Positions 15,396 through 24,095 of a DNA stretch of 64,000 nt are shown here, one piece after another. Every line of letters starts with the position of its first letter. Within the stretch, counting starts at the first letter, position 1. This DNA comes from Desulfatitalea sp. BRH_c12 (GTDB taxonomy: Bacteria; Desulfobacterota; Desulfobacteria; Desulfobacterales; Desulfosarcinaceae). The notes under the pieces are model-generated. The model worked only from the letters and a program-made list of their open reading frames with translations, was not told the origin of the DNA and did no database searches. The translations under genes and the position numbers were made by a program. The stretch is taken from positions 1-64,000 of the forward strand of contig LADR01000014.1 in NCBI GenBank assembly GCA_000961655.1, read 5' to 3'.

Positions 15396-16628
15396 ATGGA
15401 AACGACCAAAGTGGACCTCAAAGAGAAATACTACAAAGAGAGATTCGAAGCCCAGCGGCGGATCGCCAGAAAAGTCGCCCCGATCATGGAGGCCAATGAA
15501 ATCCTTGAAAAAATGCGTTCCGAACTCAAGGATATCATTCCCATGGCCATGGAGACCTGCATTCTGCTGATCGATCCCGAGGCCGGCGACTACACCCGGC
15601 CGCTGCAGTGCGCCCTGTACGACCGGCCGGTCAACTGCCTGCAATGCAAGCGCCGGCGCCCCGCCGTCCAGAAAGCCATCGCCAAACGCAAAACGGTCGT
15701 GGCGCCCGGCGGCGACCCGGTTGTGCGGCCCGACGGCACACAGATCGATATCGGTCCCGAAGTGGCCATTCCGGTATACGATCACGACGAACTGCTGGCG
15801 GTGGTCAGTGCGGTGGTGCCGCCCAATACTCTTTTTTCGCGCAAAGAGTTTTTCCTGCTGCAGGATTTTGCCGAAACGGTCGGCAATCTGCTGGTGAGCG
15901 CCAAGAAGCACTGGTCGATCACCCAGGAGAAAATCCGCATCAACCAGATGTTGACCCATTTGTCGCCTTTCGTGCCGCAATCGGTGCGCCAGATGGTGGA
16001 GAACCACCCCGAACTGATCGATCGCGAAAAAGAAAAGAAGAATGTCAGTGTGCTGTTTCTGGACCTGGAGGGCTATACCAAACTCACCCTCGACAGGCCC
16101 GAGGTCGAGGTCAACAGCCTGGTGGAGAAAATCTTCTCCAGCTTCGTCGACCCCATCCACCGCTCCCACGGGGACATCAACGAAACCGCAGGCGATGGAT
16201 TGATGATCATTTTCAAGGAAGATGACGCCCGCGCCAATGCGATCAATGCCGTCAAGGCTGCTCTCGACATCCGGGCCAGGAGCCTGGAAGTCAGCCGCGC
16301 GCTCGGCTCGGATGTCGCGCCCGTCAACGTGAACATGGGCATCAACACCGGTGAGGCGCTGCTCGGCATGACGCGCCTGAAAGGCACCCTGAGCACCCGC
16401 ATGACCTACACTGCCAGCGGCGCGGTCACCAACCTGGCCGCGCGCCTGGCCCAGCATGCCAATGGCGGAGATATTCTTCTGGGCGAAACCACGATGCACA
16501 TGATCGGGAACCTATGGCCGGTCCACGACCGCGGCACGGTCACGCTTAAAGGCATCGCGGCGCCGCTTCGGATTTTCTCCCTCCTGGCGCCCGAGATTCT
16601 GGCGTGCGACACGATCGCGATTTGCTGA
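15396..16628 (+). CDS. GAF-domain class III nucleotidyl cyclase
   Basis: A 410-residue predicted soluble cyclase. Residues about 20-175 look like a GAF-type sensor; a CLQCKRRRPA motif with two cysteines could bind a ligand or metal. Residues about 215-395 are a class III catalytic domain: SVLFLDLEGYTKL holds the first metal aspartate, NETAGDGLM the second, MGINTGEALLG the glycine loop, and NLAARLAQ the transition-state Asn and Arg. The residue that is usually the adenine-binding lysine is Glu (ETAGD), and its partner position is Thr (YTASG), so ATP versus GTP preference is unclear. It starts 14 bases after the threonine dehydratase and is convergent with the CHAT gene. Confidence 0.82.
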   Translation: METTKVDLKEKYYKERFEAQRRIARKVAPIMEANEILEKMRSELKDIIPMAMETCILLIDPEAGDYTRPLQCALYDRPVNCLQCKRRRPAVQKAIAKRKTVVAPGGDPVVRPDGTQIDIGPEVAIPVYDHDELLAVVSAVVPPNTLFSRKEFFLLQDFAETVGNLLVSAKKHWSITQEKIRINQMLTHLSPFVPQSVRQMVENHPELIDREKEKKNVSVLFLDLEGYTKLTLDRPEVEVNSLVEKIFSSFVDPIHRSHGDINETAGDGLMIIFKEDDARANAINAVKAALDIRARSLEVSRALGSDVAPVNVNMGINTGEALLGMTRLKGTLSTRMTYTASGAVTNLAARLAQHANGGDILLGETTMHMIGNLWPVHDRGTVTLKGIAAPLRIFSLLAPEILACDTIAIC

Positions 16629-16779
16629 ATATGGATAGCATGCGATCGATTCGCACACAACGAGGTGATCCGGGCGCCAGGTCTGAAGCAAACTCCATGG
16701 GATGTGGATACAAACATCTCGTGATGAAAAAAGATGGAAGCATTGCGTCGCTATCGAAGACGTGCCGGCCTGCCGGTCG

Positions 16780-19700
16780 TCAGCCGTCTACTCTTCGCCG
16801 TATTTCCAGAAGGGCATTTCCCATTTCCGACTCAAGGGTCGCTTCCGGAGGCGCGTCGACGATGTTTTTTAGAAATTCAATATGCTCCAGGACTGAACGG
16901 AACTCGCGTGGCGAACCGATCCTCTGCTTGATTTCCAGGTACGCCGCGGCGATCTGCTCTGTGTACAAGGCCAGATCCCTTTTCTCCAGGTGCTCCAGGA
17001 GCCGGCAATCGACCGCGGTAATGGCGCTCCAGAAATCCGGGGCCTCGCGATGGCTGGCCGTTGCGCCTTCGGCGGCTTTTTCCAAAAGGACCTTAAAATC
17101 GTCCGGTTTGTGGGACGTATCGCCGAGCAGTTCCAGCAAAACCCCTGCGGTAAGCCAGTTGAGCAAAGCGTAAAATCCGGACTTACCCTTTTCTCCTTGA
17201 ATGCCACAGGCGGCTTTATATTTTTCAGCCATGCGGCCAAGCGCAACTTTTTTTTCATCGAGGCTTTCGGCGATCATTGCGCTTCGCTTGGCAGCGCTTC
17301 CCAGCAGGCTTTCACGTTCCGCGGTCGGGCCTAACGTGTCGATCATCTGTTGAATCTTCTTCTCGGACTCCTTGATCAAAGCTTTGGACGTCCGCACGTC
17401 CTCTTGTGCGACCGCCCAGCGTGTCTGCAGATCAAAAAGCTGTTCGATTGCCAAAAAGGGGAACTGCGCTTTTTCGATTTGCAGGAGATAACGGTAGTGC
17501 GTCACCGCCTCGGCAAACAGGTCTAGTTCGCCGCAGGCATGCCCCAGGGCAGCCCGCACCTCACCCGCGCCCAGCCATTTTTTGGGCAGAATCTGCACGA
17601 TGCGCTGCACACTTTCCCTCAGTGCGGCAATCTCGCTGTCCGAAGCCGAAGCGGCTTGCCCCGCGATATTTCCCAAGGCGACGACCGCCTCTGCCGGTGC
17701 GTTAAAAGACAGTTTGGCCTCTTGGTGCATGGGGACGGCACCCTTTCGCACAAGACTGAAGGCCGGATCGCCATAACACTGGTAGGCCCCCCAGGTGTTC
17801 ACGTGGGGATAGTTGGCGTATATGACCTGGCGCGCATGCAGAACCGCGGCCCCAAAGGGAATGCCCGACAGCATTTTGCTGTAGAACTCACTGGCAAAGG
17901 TTTGCGCGGCCGCGTCATCGACGGCCCAGCCTGCGGCAACCACGGCCCGCACGCCCATATTGATAAGCTCTTTGCCAAGATTGGCTGCCAGTTTGGGCGG
18001 ATGATTGGGCGGGCGGTCGTCCTCTTTTTCAATTTTTCCAAGATGACAACAGTTGACAAACACCATCTCTGGAACAGCGCGCATCTGACGGATCAGGGCC
18101 GGTGTGAGAAATTGATTTTTGCCGATCACCATTCCCGAGATGCCTTTGCCGCGGGTCTCCGATCCGCAGACATCGCAGATGACCTTTTTCTTTTCAGGGT
18201 CGTAGTTATAGACGCCGTGGCCCGCAAGATGAAGAATGCGGTAGTCCCGAACATACACCTCTCTGAGAATGTCCTTGGCACTTTTTCCAATGAGCGCCGT
18301 CACCTGGTAGCCCCTGCCTTCAAGGGTCCGGACAACTTCGCCGGCTTCTTTTTCGGCCCCGGAAAGCGGGGGAAAATTGCTGGGCGGATCGCCCACCACC
18401 AGGGCCGTCTCCCCCAGCGCCATCACCACACGCTCCCGGTAGTCACCGGTTTGCAGCTGGCGCACCATTCCCGCTTGAATCGCAAGGGGCTTGGGCGCCC
18501 AACCGCTGGCCATGCGGGCGCCGGCCGGCCGCTCCTTCATCAGTTCCCAAGGATAGCGGGCCGAACCGTCGTTCAGCACCAGTACAATGTCCCGACGTTC
18601 GGGCGCATATTCTTTCAGTTCATTGGGAACCAGCATTTCAAACAAGGTGACAGCGACCTCATCCTCGAAGGCCGTGGCACGAACGATGGCGTCATCGATG
18701 AACAGGTCGACCAACTGGCGCTGCGTCGGTTGCAGATGCACTTCCGCCCTGGCCCGATCGGTCAATAGATTAAACCTGAGACGTTCCTGCTTGTCCTCCA
18801 CGATCTCCAGACGCTGCCACCAGGGCGGTTCTTCCGCAAAACAGGCCCGCTTGCATCCTCCGGGCAGGCATCTGATTTCAAGTTCCGGATCGATGTTGAA
18901 ACTGCTGGCGATATCCGTATTTCGGCTGATGCGGGCGAGGGCCTGGGCAGCCAGGATGGCACGATCTTCGTAGAGTTCCAGAAATTCGACCGCATCGATC
19001 CGCACCCGGTCGGCAAACTTATTTTCTTCCAGATTCTGATTGGCGTGGGCGATCCCCCGCAGAATAGCCGTAAGCGCATCGCCCACGCCGATGCCCCCGG
19101 CGCCGGTGCCGACAAGCAGGCAAGCCATTTTGGCGGACACCCGCGTGCTGCCGCCCGCTTTTTCCCGGATGGCTTGATCCCATTGTGTTTTGGCATACAT
19201 CCGGGTCCCGCGCGAAACAGCCTGCATCAGGCGCCCGGGAGACAGGCTGCCCACTTCTCCCAGGCCTATGACAACGGCGCCGGCCGGTTTTTTGTGTGGA
19301 TTGAGAAAAACTTCGGCCGTGTCTTCTTTTCCCGGATAAAGCCCCAGGCTGTGCAGGTCGGCCAAGCGCCCCCCCAGAACCCTGTTCAGATGGGCCTCAG
19401 CGCTGACGATGGTGTCGCCCGCGTAGTGGCCGACCATGATCGGATGGTTGGCGTAAGCCAGATTGCCATGCGCCACAGTGACCTCCGCCCGGTGGGCTTT
19501 TTCTTTTTGCACGGCCTTTTTGGCGCCGAGGGCGATGCGGGCTAAGTCCTCCTGGTCCGGGAATAGCGGGGTTTTCTCCACCGGCATCTCGAACAACTCG
19601 GGAAGGCCGCGGGTCACCGGGGGCGTTATAGGCAGCCGGTTCGTGGCACCCTTTTCGAGCAGGTCGAGAATGGCATCGAAGGCCTCCCTGTGATTGGGCA

Positions 19701-22170
19701 GATCGCCATGGGCCGCGTCCATGTACCAGGTCTTGACGCCTGGCAGCATGCCGGTCGCCCAGGGAACCCGGCCGTCCCCTTGAGAGGTCGCAAGAAAGGC
19801 GATATCCCGCGTGCTCTTTTTCCCCTGGGAAATGACGATGTCCACCGGCGTCGCCGGGGCATGCCCGGCCACATAGAGCATCCGTTGGGGGTCGACCGTT
19901 TTCTCATTCTTAAAAATAGTGTCACGCACTTTTTTGGCGGCCGCCAGCCTTTGTTTCTTCGGAAGCGGCCAGGCACCGGCATCCTGATCGCTTTTTCGAA
20001 TCTGTTCCCATCCTTCCGCTGAAAACAGATCCAGCGTGCCGTGAACCGGCATCATTTCCAGAAAACCGGGGAATTCCGAAACGATTTCCAACAGCTCTTT
20101 CTTATTGTTGACAAAGTCGAGCAAAGCGAGTTTTTTGATCAACGTGTCGCGACCGGTCAGAACCAGGGGGACACAGTAGGCGCCGCCGTTGGGGGTCCCC
20201 AACATGATCAACCGGGCCTCGGGATGCCTGCACATGCGCTCCCAGACGGTGCCGCCCTCGGGTGTGGCGATCATGGCCCGCGCCACCAACCCGCCCATGG
20301 AGTGGGCCAGGATGCTGACAGGCTGGTCGTGTTTTTCCGATTCGTCGAGCTTGCGCGTGATGGCCTCCGCCAGGCGCAACGCCTCGATCTCAAGGGAAAG
20401 ACGCCAGTCGAAAGCGAAGGGGACCACCTCGTGGGTTCTGGCCAAAAAGCGGGTGATATCCGCATAGACCGTCCACACGGGGCACTCCGCACGCACCGCC
20501 TGTGCCGTCATTTTCAACTTGGACATACCGCCGAAGGCCAGATCCACAAAATCCAGCCAGATCCGATTCCGGCCCACCTCCAGGTGACTGCCCATGATGC
20601 CCGGCACGAGAAAAACGATCGGCTTTGGCGGACCGCCCTCGCGTCGGTAGGGCGGCTCGCCGGCATCGGTTTTACGCACTATGTACGGGGTAAAATCATC
20701 TTTTTTTCCCGCAGGCCGTGTAATGGCCTGGGCCAGATCCCGGAGGTTGTCCGCATTCTCGAAATAGTGAAAATGCGTGACCTCTTTGCCCTGGTAAAAA
20801 CGAAAGGCAGCACCGCCCTTGCGTTCTGCCCCACCAAACATGGCGGATGTGTTGACCACCAGGTCGTGATCGTCGAGATAGAGCGGGTCGGTCAACAACG
20901 TGCCCAACAGGCTCCAGGTGTTTGCGCCCGCGATATCTCCGGCGATGATCCGCAATTCTCCGTCCACCAGGCGATCGGGGCGGTTCAACATGCGGACCAG
21001 CGCGGAACCGGGGATCATCGCCTCGATGCCGGGCAGAACAGCAGGATTGGCGCGTTCTCTGGCGATCGCCATCAGGAGCTCGGTGAAAATATCGAAGGCC
21101 ACTTTCCCCGGCCCCGCCTGAAAGACCGGTATTTTTTCAATCAGGCTGAAAACGAGGGAAAGATAGATGTCAAAGCGCTCCGATGCGAGGGTCGTCCCCC
21201 AAGCCGGACAGGCCACGCGCACAAAACGCGCCACCTGGATCCGTTTCTCCTTGAGCAGACTGTTCAGCACCTCAAGAGACCCGCGGTCGGCCTTGGGGTC
21301 GTCTTTTTTGAAGAGCGCGAAATCGAGTTCATCGAAAGGATCGCGGCCTTCCGACATCTGAGCACGGCAGAGAAGTTCTCCGATCAGCCCGCCGCGAGAA
21401 TGGGAAACCAGATGCAAACGTGCGCCGGCCGGGAGTTGCTTGAGCAGGGCAATCGCATTGTGCACAGGGCTTTGTGACAGAGAGTGGTGTTCGAAGCCGA
21501 ACACATGGTTCTGGTAAGGCGCAAAAAGCGCTTCCCGAATCGCCTTTTTTTCGGCCTGCGGATCCCACAGCTTGCCGAAGCTGCCTTCAGTGGTGGATGC
21601 CATACCATGCAGGAAAAGCAAAAGGGGGCGATCGGGCGCTATGTCAGATGGCGCAACAAGGTCGCCCAGCTCAAATCGGTCGCCGGTTGCGCATCGGCGC
21701 AGGCCGGGTCCGGGTCCCCTCTCCGATTTCCCCAGGGTGTGGTTTTCCCACAGTTCGGCGAGGGTCATGGCCGCCTGACCAGGCACATCGATCTGGAAGA
21801 ACTTAAGCGTCTTGATCACCAGCGACCCGATCATGCCGCGTGCGGCACCGTACAACGGCAGCGTTGGCGACAGGTCATACACCCCATCCGCTTCGCGCTT
21901 TGCACCGGACTTGAGAATGGCTGCACAGAGGCGCTCGCTGGTAGTGATCAGACGGGTGCCATTTTCCAGCGCGATGATCACGACCTCATCGGGATCATAG
22001 TCGTGGGTTGGCGAATCCGCATCTCCGGAGCGCATTGCGGAAACCACGTAAGATGCGCTTTTTTGAATCCCTAATGTCTTTGGCGCCTCAATTTCCGGGC
22101 GTTGTAGATCGTCGACATGCACTATCCCCGGTATCCGCAGTTTCCTGACGGCATTTGTCTTGTCTTGCAT
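16780..22170 (-). CDS. Giant CHAT protease fused to two alpha/beta-hydrolase domains
   Basis: A single 1796-residue frame; ATG 22170 is preceded by AAAGGATGG. Residues 1-180 are unassigned. Residues about 184-480 form an alpha/beta hydrolase with LLLFLHGMAS and the nucleophile elbow SHSRGG (Ser258). Residues about 510-830 form a second, lipase/PGAP1-like hydrolase: VFLVPGIMGSHLE, AHSMGG (Ser624), MLGTPNGG. Residues about 880-1190 are a glycine-rich unassigned region (VVIGLGEVGSLSPGR, ACLLVGTGAGGIG). Residues about 1193-1468 are a CHAT caspase-like protease with HLAGHG (His1318) and VFVNCCHLG (Cys1375 probably catalytic). The rest to the end is helical, TPR- or coil-like. There is no signal peptide or membrane segment. 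Such architecture suggests a protease-gated lipase or esterase effector, perhaps in defence or cell death; substrates are unknown. Confidence 0.85.
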   Translation of the reverse strand: MQDKTNAVRKLRIPGIVHVDDLQRPEIEAPKTLGIQKSASYVVSAMRSGDADSPTHDYDPDEVVIIALENGTRLITTSERLCAAILKSGAKREADGVYDLSPTLPLYGAARGMIGSLVIKTLKFFQIDVPGQAAMTLAELWENHTLGKSERGPGPGLRRCATGDRFELGDLVAPSDIAPDRPLLLFLHGMASTTEGSFGKLWDPQAEKKAIREALFAPYQNHVFGFEHHSLSQSPVHNAIALLKQLPAGARLHLVSHSRGGLIGELLCRAQMSEGRDPFDELDFALFKKDDPKADRGSLEVLNSLLKEKRIQVARFVRVACPAWGTTLASERFDIYLSLVFSLIEKIPVFQAGPGKVAFDIFTELLMAIARERANPAVLPGIEAMIPGSALVRMLNRPDRLVDGELRIIAGDIAGANTWSLLGTLLTDPLYLDDHDLVVNTSAMFGGAERKGGAAFRFYQGKEVTHFHYFENADNLRDLAQAITRPAGKKDDFTPYIVRKTDAGEPPYRREGGPPKPIVFLVPGIMGSHLEVGRNRIWLDFVDLAFGGMSKLKMTAQAVRAECPVWTVYADITRFLARTHEVVPFAFDWRLSLEIEALRLAEAITRKLDESEKHDQPVSILAHSMGGLVARAMIATPEGGTVWERMCRHPEARLIMLGTPNGGAYCVPLVLTGRDTLIKKLALLDFVNNKKELLEIVSEFPGFLEMMPVHGTLDLFSAEGWEQIRKSDQDAGAWPLPKKQRLAAAKKVRDTIFKNEKTVDPQRMLYVAGHAPATPVDIVISQGKKSTRDIAFLATSQGDGRVPWATGMLPGVKTWYMDAAHGDLPNHREAFDAILDLLEKGATNRLPITPPVTRGLPELFEMPVEKTPLFPDQEDLARIALGAKKAVQKEKAHRAEVTVAHGNLAYANHPIMVGHYAGDTIVSAEAHLNRVLGGRLADLHSLGLYPGKEDTAEVFLNPHKKPAGAVVIGLGEVGSLSPGRLMQAVSRGTRMYAKTQWDQAIREKAGGSTRVSAKMACLLVGTGAGGIGVGDALTAILRGIAHANQNLEENKFADRVRIDAVEFLELYEDRAILAAQALARISRNTDIASSFNIDPELEIRCLPGGCKRACFAEEPPWWQRLEIVEDKQERLRFNLLTDRARAEVHLQPTQRQLVDLFIDDAIVRATAFEDEVAVTLFEMLVPNELKEYAPERRDIVLVLNDGSARYPWELMKERPAGARMASGWAPKPLAIQAGMVRQLQTGDYRERVVMALGETALVVGDPPSNFPPLSGAEKEAGEVVRTLEGRGYQVTALIGKSAKDILREVYVRDYRILHLAGHGVYNYDPEKKKVICDVCGSETRGKGISGMVIGKNQFLTPALIRQMRAVPEMVFVNCCHLGKIEKEDDRPPNHPPKLAANLGKELINMGVRAVVAAGWAVDDAAAQTFASEFYSKMLSGIPFGAAVLHARQVIYANYPHVNTWGAYQCYGDPAFSLVRKGAVPMHQEAKLSFNAPAEAVVALGNIAGQAASASDSEIAALRESVQRIVQILPKKWLGAGEVRAALGHACGELDLFAEAVTHYRYLLQIEKAQFPFLAIEQLFDLQTRWAVAQEDVRTSKALIKESEKKIQQMIDTLGPTAERESLLGSAAKRSAMIAESLDEKKVALGRMAEKYKAACGIQGEKGKSGFYALLNWLTAGVLLELLGDTSHKPDDFKVLLEKAAEGATASHREAPDFWSAITAVDCRLLEHLEKRDLALYTEQIAAAYLEIKQRIGSPREFRSVLEHIEFLKNIVDAPPEATLESEMGNALLEIRRRVDG

Positions 22171-22396
22171 GGTTCCATCCTTTTTTTGAGGACTTCGTTA
22201 ATCAATAGAACCAAAAGCAGGATTGCCTGAATGCTTGGACAGCGTTCTCGGAGCATCATCTTGGCTTCTGAAGAGCTCTGTGAGATCCATTTTGCGTTGG
22301 GCTATCCGAAGGCGATTGCTGCTGCAGATACAGGGGTCACTGTGGGCGAATGCTGGAACCAATGGCGGTTGACGCGAAGGGTGCAAATTTGTATTT
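22171..22396. other. Upstream region of the CHAT gene, nothing recognised
   Basis: Leader and upstream DNA of the giant CHAT gene. One short minus-strand frame at 22198-22386 has no family features and no convincing ribosome site. No promoter could be chosen with confidence. Confidence 0.4.
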
Positions 22397-22684
22397 TCTG
22401 ATCATCCACTTTGGCAGGTGAGAATGGGGTGACGTAGGAAAGCCCCGGTGATCCGGGTGGGTGGTCCGCGCCACCATCCATTCGATTAAGTGAGGCTATA
22501 AGGCATGCTCCGGACGGGCCGCAAACTCGCTGCGCTCAAACAGTGCGGCCCCATGTCCTGCGCAGGCCTTATGCCTCACTAAATCTCATGGCTGACGTGG
22601 CGCGGACCACCCACCCGGATCACCTCCTCTGTGCCAATCCCGAAAACAATTCTCCAATTGTCGCTGGAGCGAACTGGATAACCA
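22397..22684 (+). repeat. Nested inverted-repeat element of the dispersed family
   Basis: Outer arms of 28 bases at 22447-22474 and 22597-22624 are exact reverse complements of each other. Inside them, AGTGAGGC-T-ATAAGGC pairs with GCCTTATGCCTCACT, and inside that GGGCCGCA pairs with TGCGGCCC. The right flank carries GTGCCAATCCC and ends with GGAGCGAACTGGATAACCA (22666-22684), as in the copies at 13945 and 50045. No open frame is inside, so it looks like a non-autonomous mobile or structured repeat. It ends two bases before the stop codon of the next gene. Confidence 0.8.
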
Positions 22685-22686
22685 GA

Positions 22687-23433
22687 TTAGATCTTAAACC
22701 GCCAGGCACAAAACCAATCTTCGGGATGTGCATCCGGCGGACAGCCAATGCATTCGGTGACGATGCGCGCATCGATGCCGCGCGCGAAATAGGTGTATTC
22801 CACCAGGCCGGCCGATTTACACGGATAATCCACCAGGCCCTTGGCCTTGCGGGCTGCCTGCACGCGGCACACATTCATTTTGAAGACCAGGGCGTTGTCC
22901 TCTTCGAAAGACACCGATTGCGTGTTGAGACGGGCGTAGACCCTGAAATTCAATGCACGCGCAAGGCCTTGCAGGCCGGGCGCTTCGCCCAACCCGAGCA
23001 GACGTTTGACACTCCAGGCTTCGAAGGGGCTGAAATGTGCCCAGCAGCTGTCGTTGCAGCGTTTGGCGTCGTTCATGCCATGGCTGAACTCCACGGCCTG
23101 AAACCAGAGGCCGTCGTTGGCCAGCCAATTCTTGGCCACCTCATCGATCAGGTTCAGCAAAGCGGTTTTATCCAGGTTGGTCAGCGCCGCCGGTAATCCG
23201 TCGACCACCTCGAACCCGAGTGTTTTGCCGAGGCGTTTCATCTGAAGACCCATGTTTTTCTCGAAAACCGCAGAGAGCATCTCCAAGGCTTTGGGCATGC
23301 CCATCTGGTGGCGCACCTCGGTGAACCACAACGCGTAGTGAATGACAATCCGATGCATGAAATCGGGCAACACCTTAAGCAGTTCGTCTTTGGAAAGATC
23401 GTCGATGCGATCCTTGGGTTGAGAAACTGACAT
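22687..23433 (-). CDS. DUF6125-like hypothetical protein
   Basis: A 248-residue soluble protein from ATG 23433 with AAAGGA upstream. The stretch WLANDGLWFQAVEFSHGM resembles, from memory, the DUF6125 proteins common in anaerobic acyl-CoA degraders. The C-terminal third is cysteine-rich (CRVQAARKAKG, CKSAG, CIGCPPD, WFCAWRF) and could hold a metal or Fe-S site; C38-type ligands elsewhere are lacking. Function is unknown. It is the third gene of an operon with an enoyl-CoA hydratase and a nitroreductase, 96 bases after the latter. Confidence 0.65.
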   Translation of the reverse strand: MSVSQPKDRIDDLSKDELLKVLPDFMHRIVIHYALWFTEVRHQMGMPKALEMLSAVFEKNMGLQMKRLGKTLGFEVVDGLPAALTNLDKTALLNLIDEVAKNWLANDGLWFQAVEFSHGMNDAKRCNDSCWAHFSPFEAWSVKRLLGLGEAPGLQGLARALNFRVYARLNTQSVSFEEDNALVFKMNVCRVQAARKAKGLVDYPCKSAGLVEYTYFARGIDARIVTECIGCPPDAHPEDWFCAWRFKI

Positions 23434-23529
23434 GTCGCAAGTCCTTTCCTGTTCTTTCGTATAAAGCCCGATGCGTATGATCTTGATGCTTCTTGCCCGC
23501 ACGCTGCCCGTCGAACTGCAGGGGCGGAC

Positions 23530-24087
23530 CTACGCCTTGGATAATGACGCGCCGTAACGTTCGCGGCTGATTTTGGCATACGGCAAGGCATCCGCCGGAC
23601 GCGGCGCTTTCTCCTCGGCCGGGTAGCCCATGGCAATGATCGTTTCGACTTCCAAGCCTTCGCGCAGCCCGAGCACGTCAGCCACATAGGCGCCGGCGCT
23701 ATGCTGCTGATCGTGATCGCGCAGGCGGATCTGGATCCAGCAGCTGCCCAGCCCGAGGCTTGCGGCGGCCAGTTGCAGAAAGGCGGCTGCAATACTCGCA
23801 TCCTCCACCCAGATATCGGACTTGGCCGAGTCCGCGCAGACCACGAATGCCAGGGGCGCATTTTTCAAAAATGCGCTGCCGTGCGGCTTGGCTTCGCTCA
23901 AGCGTGCGATGCGCTCCGGTCCAGTGACCACGACGAATTCCCAGGGTTGGCTGCCATGCGAGGTGGGCGCGCGCAGGGCAGCTTCGACCAGCAGGTCGAT
24001 CTTCTTTTGTTCGACCGGTCGTTGCGCGTATTTACGAATGCTTCGCCGCGCTCTGACCAGATCGATGAATGCATGCATTGTTTCCAT
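23530..24087 (-). CDS. Nitroreductase family protein
   Basis: A 185-residue FMN-dependent reductase of the nitroreductase superfamily. RARRSIRKYAQRPV at the N-terminus, RAPTSHGSQPWEFVVVT (FMN and substrate contacts), and GLGSCWIQIR followed by AMGYPAEEKAPRP at the C-terminus are typical. ATG 24087 is chosen, preceded by GGGGGC and eight bases after the enoyl-CoA hydratase stop; an in-frame ATG at 24111 would overlap that gene. The substrate is unknown: a quinone, nitro compound or, given the context, an enoyl-type electron acceptor. Confidence 0.88.
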   Translation of the reverse strand: METMHAFIDLVRARRSIRKYAQRPVEQKKIDLLVEAALRAPTSHGSQPWEFVVVTGPERIARLSEAKPHGSAFLKNAPLAFVVCADSAKSDIWVEDASIAAAFLQLAAASLGLGSCWIQIRLRDHDQQHSAGAYVADVLGLREGLEVETIIAMGYPAEEKAPRPADALPYAKISRERYGASLSKA

Positions 24088-24095
24088 ACTGCCCC

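Noticed and set aside
16655-16675. Further copy of the dispersed repeat
   Set aside because: Only a short GAGGTGATCCGGGCG-like match remains, too little to call a copy.
20041-21477. 478-codon plus-strand frame opposite the CHAT gene
   Set aside because: Shadow of a high-GC gene; the minus frame has clear domains and catalytic motifs, while this one has none and no ribosome site.
15396-22170. Cyclase plus CHAT gene as a cyclic-nucleotide-triggered defence pair
   Set aside because: The genes are convergent, the cyclase is a GAF-type class III enzyme probably cotranscribed with threonine dehydratase, and the CHAT protein has no recognised cyclic-nucleotide domain.
22397-22684. Nested repeat as a CRISPR array or integron attC site
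   Set aside because: No regularly spaced direct repeats with unique spacers; attC core sites and an integrase are not seen. Other gaps also show no CRISPR pattern.
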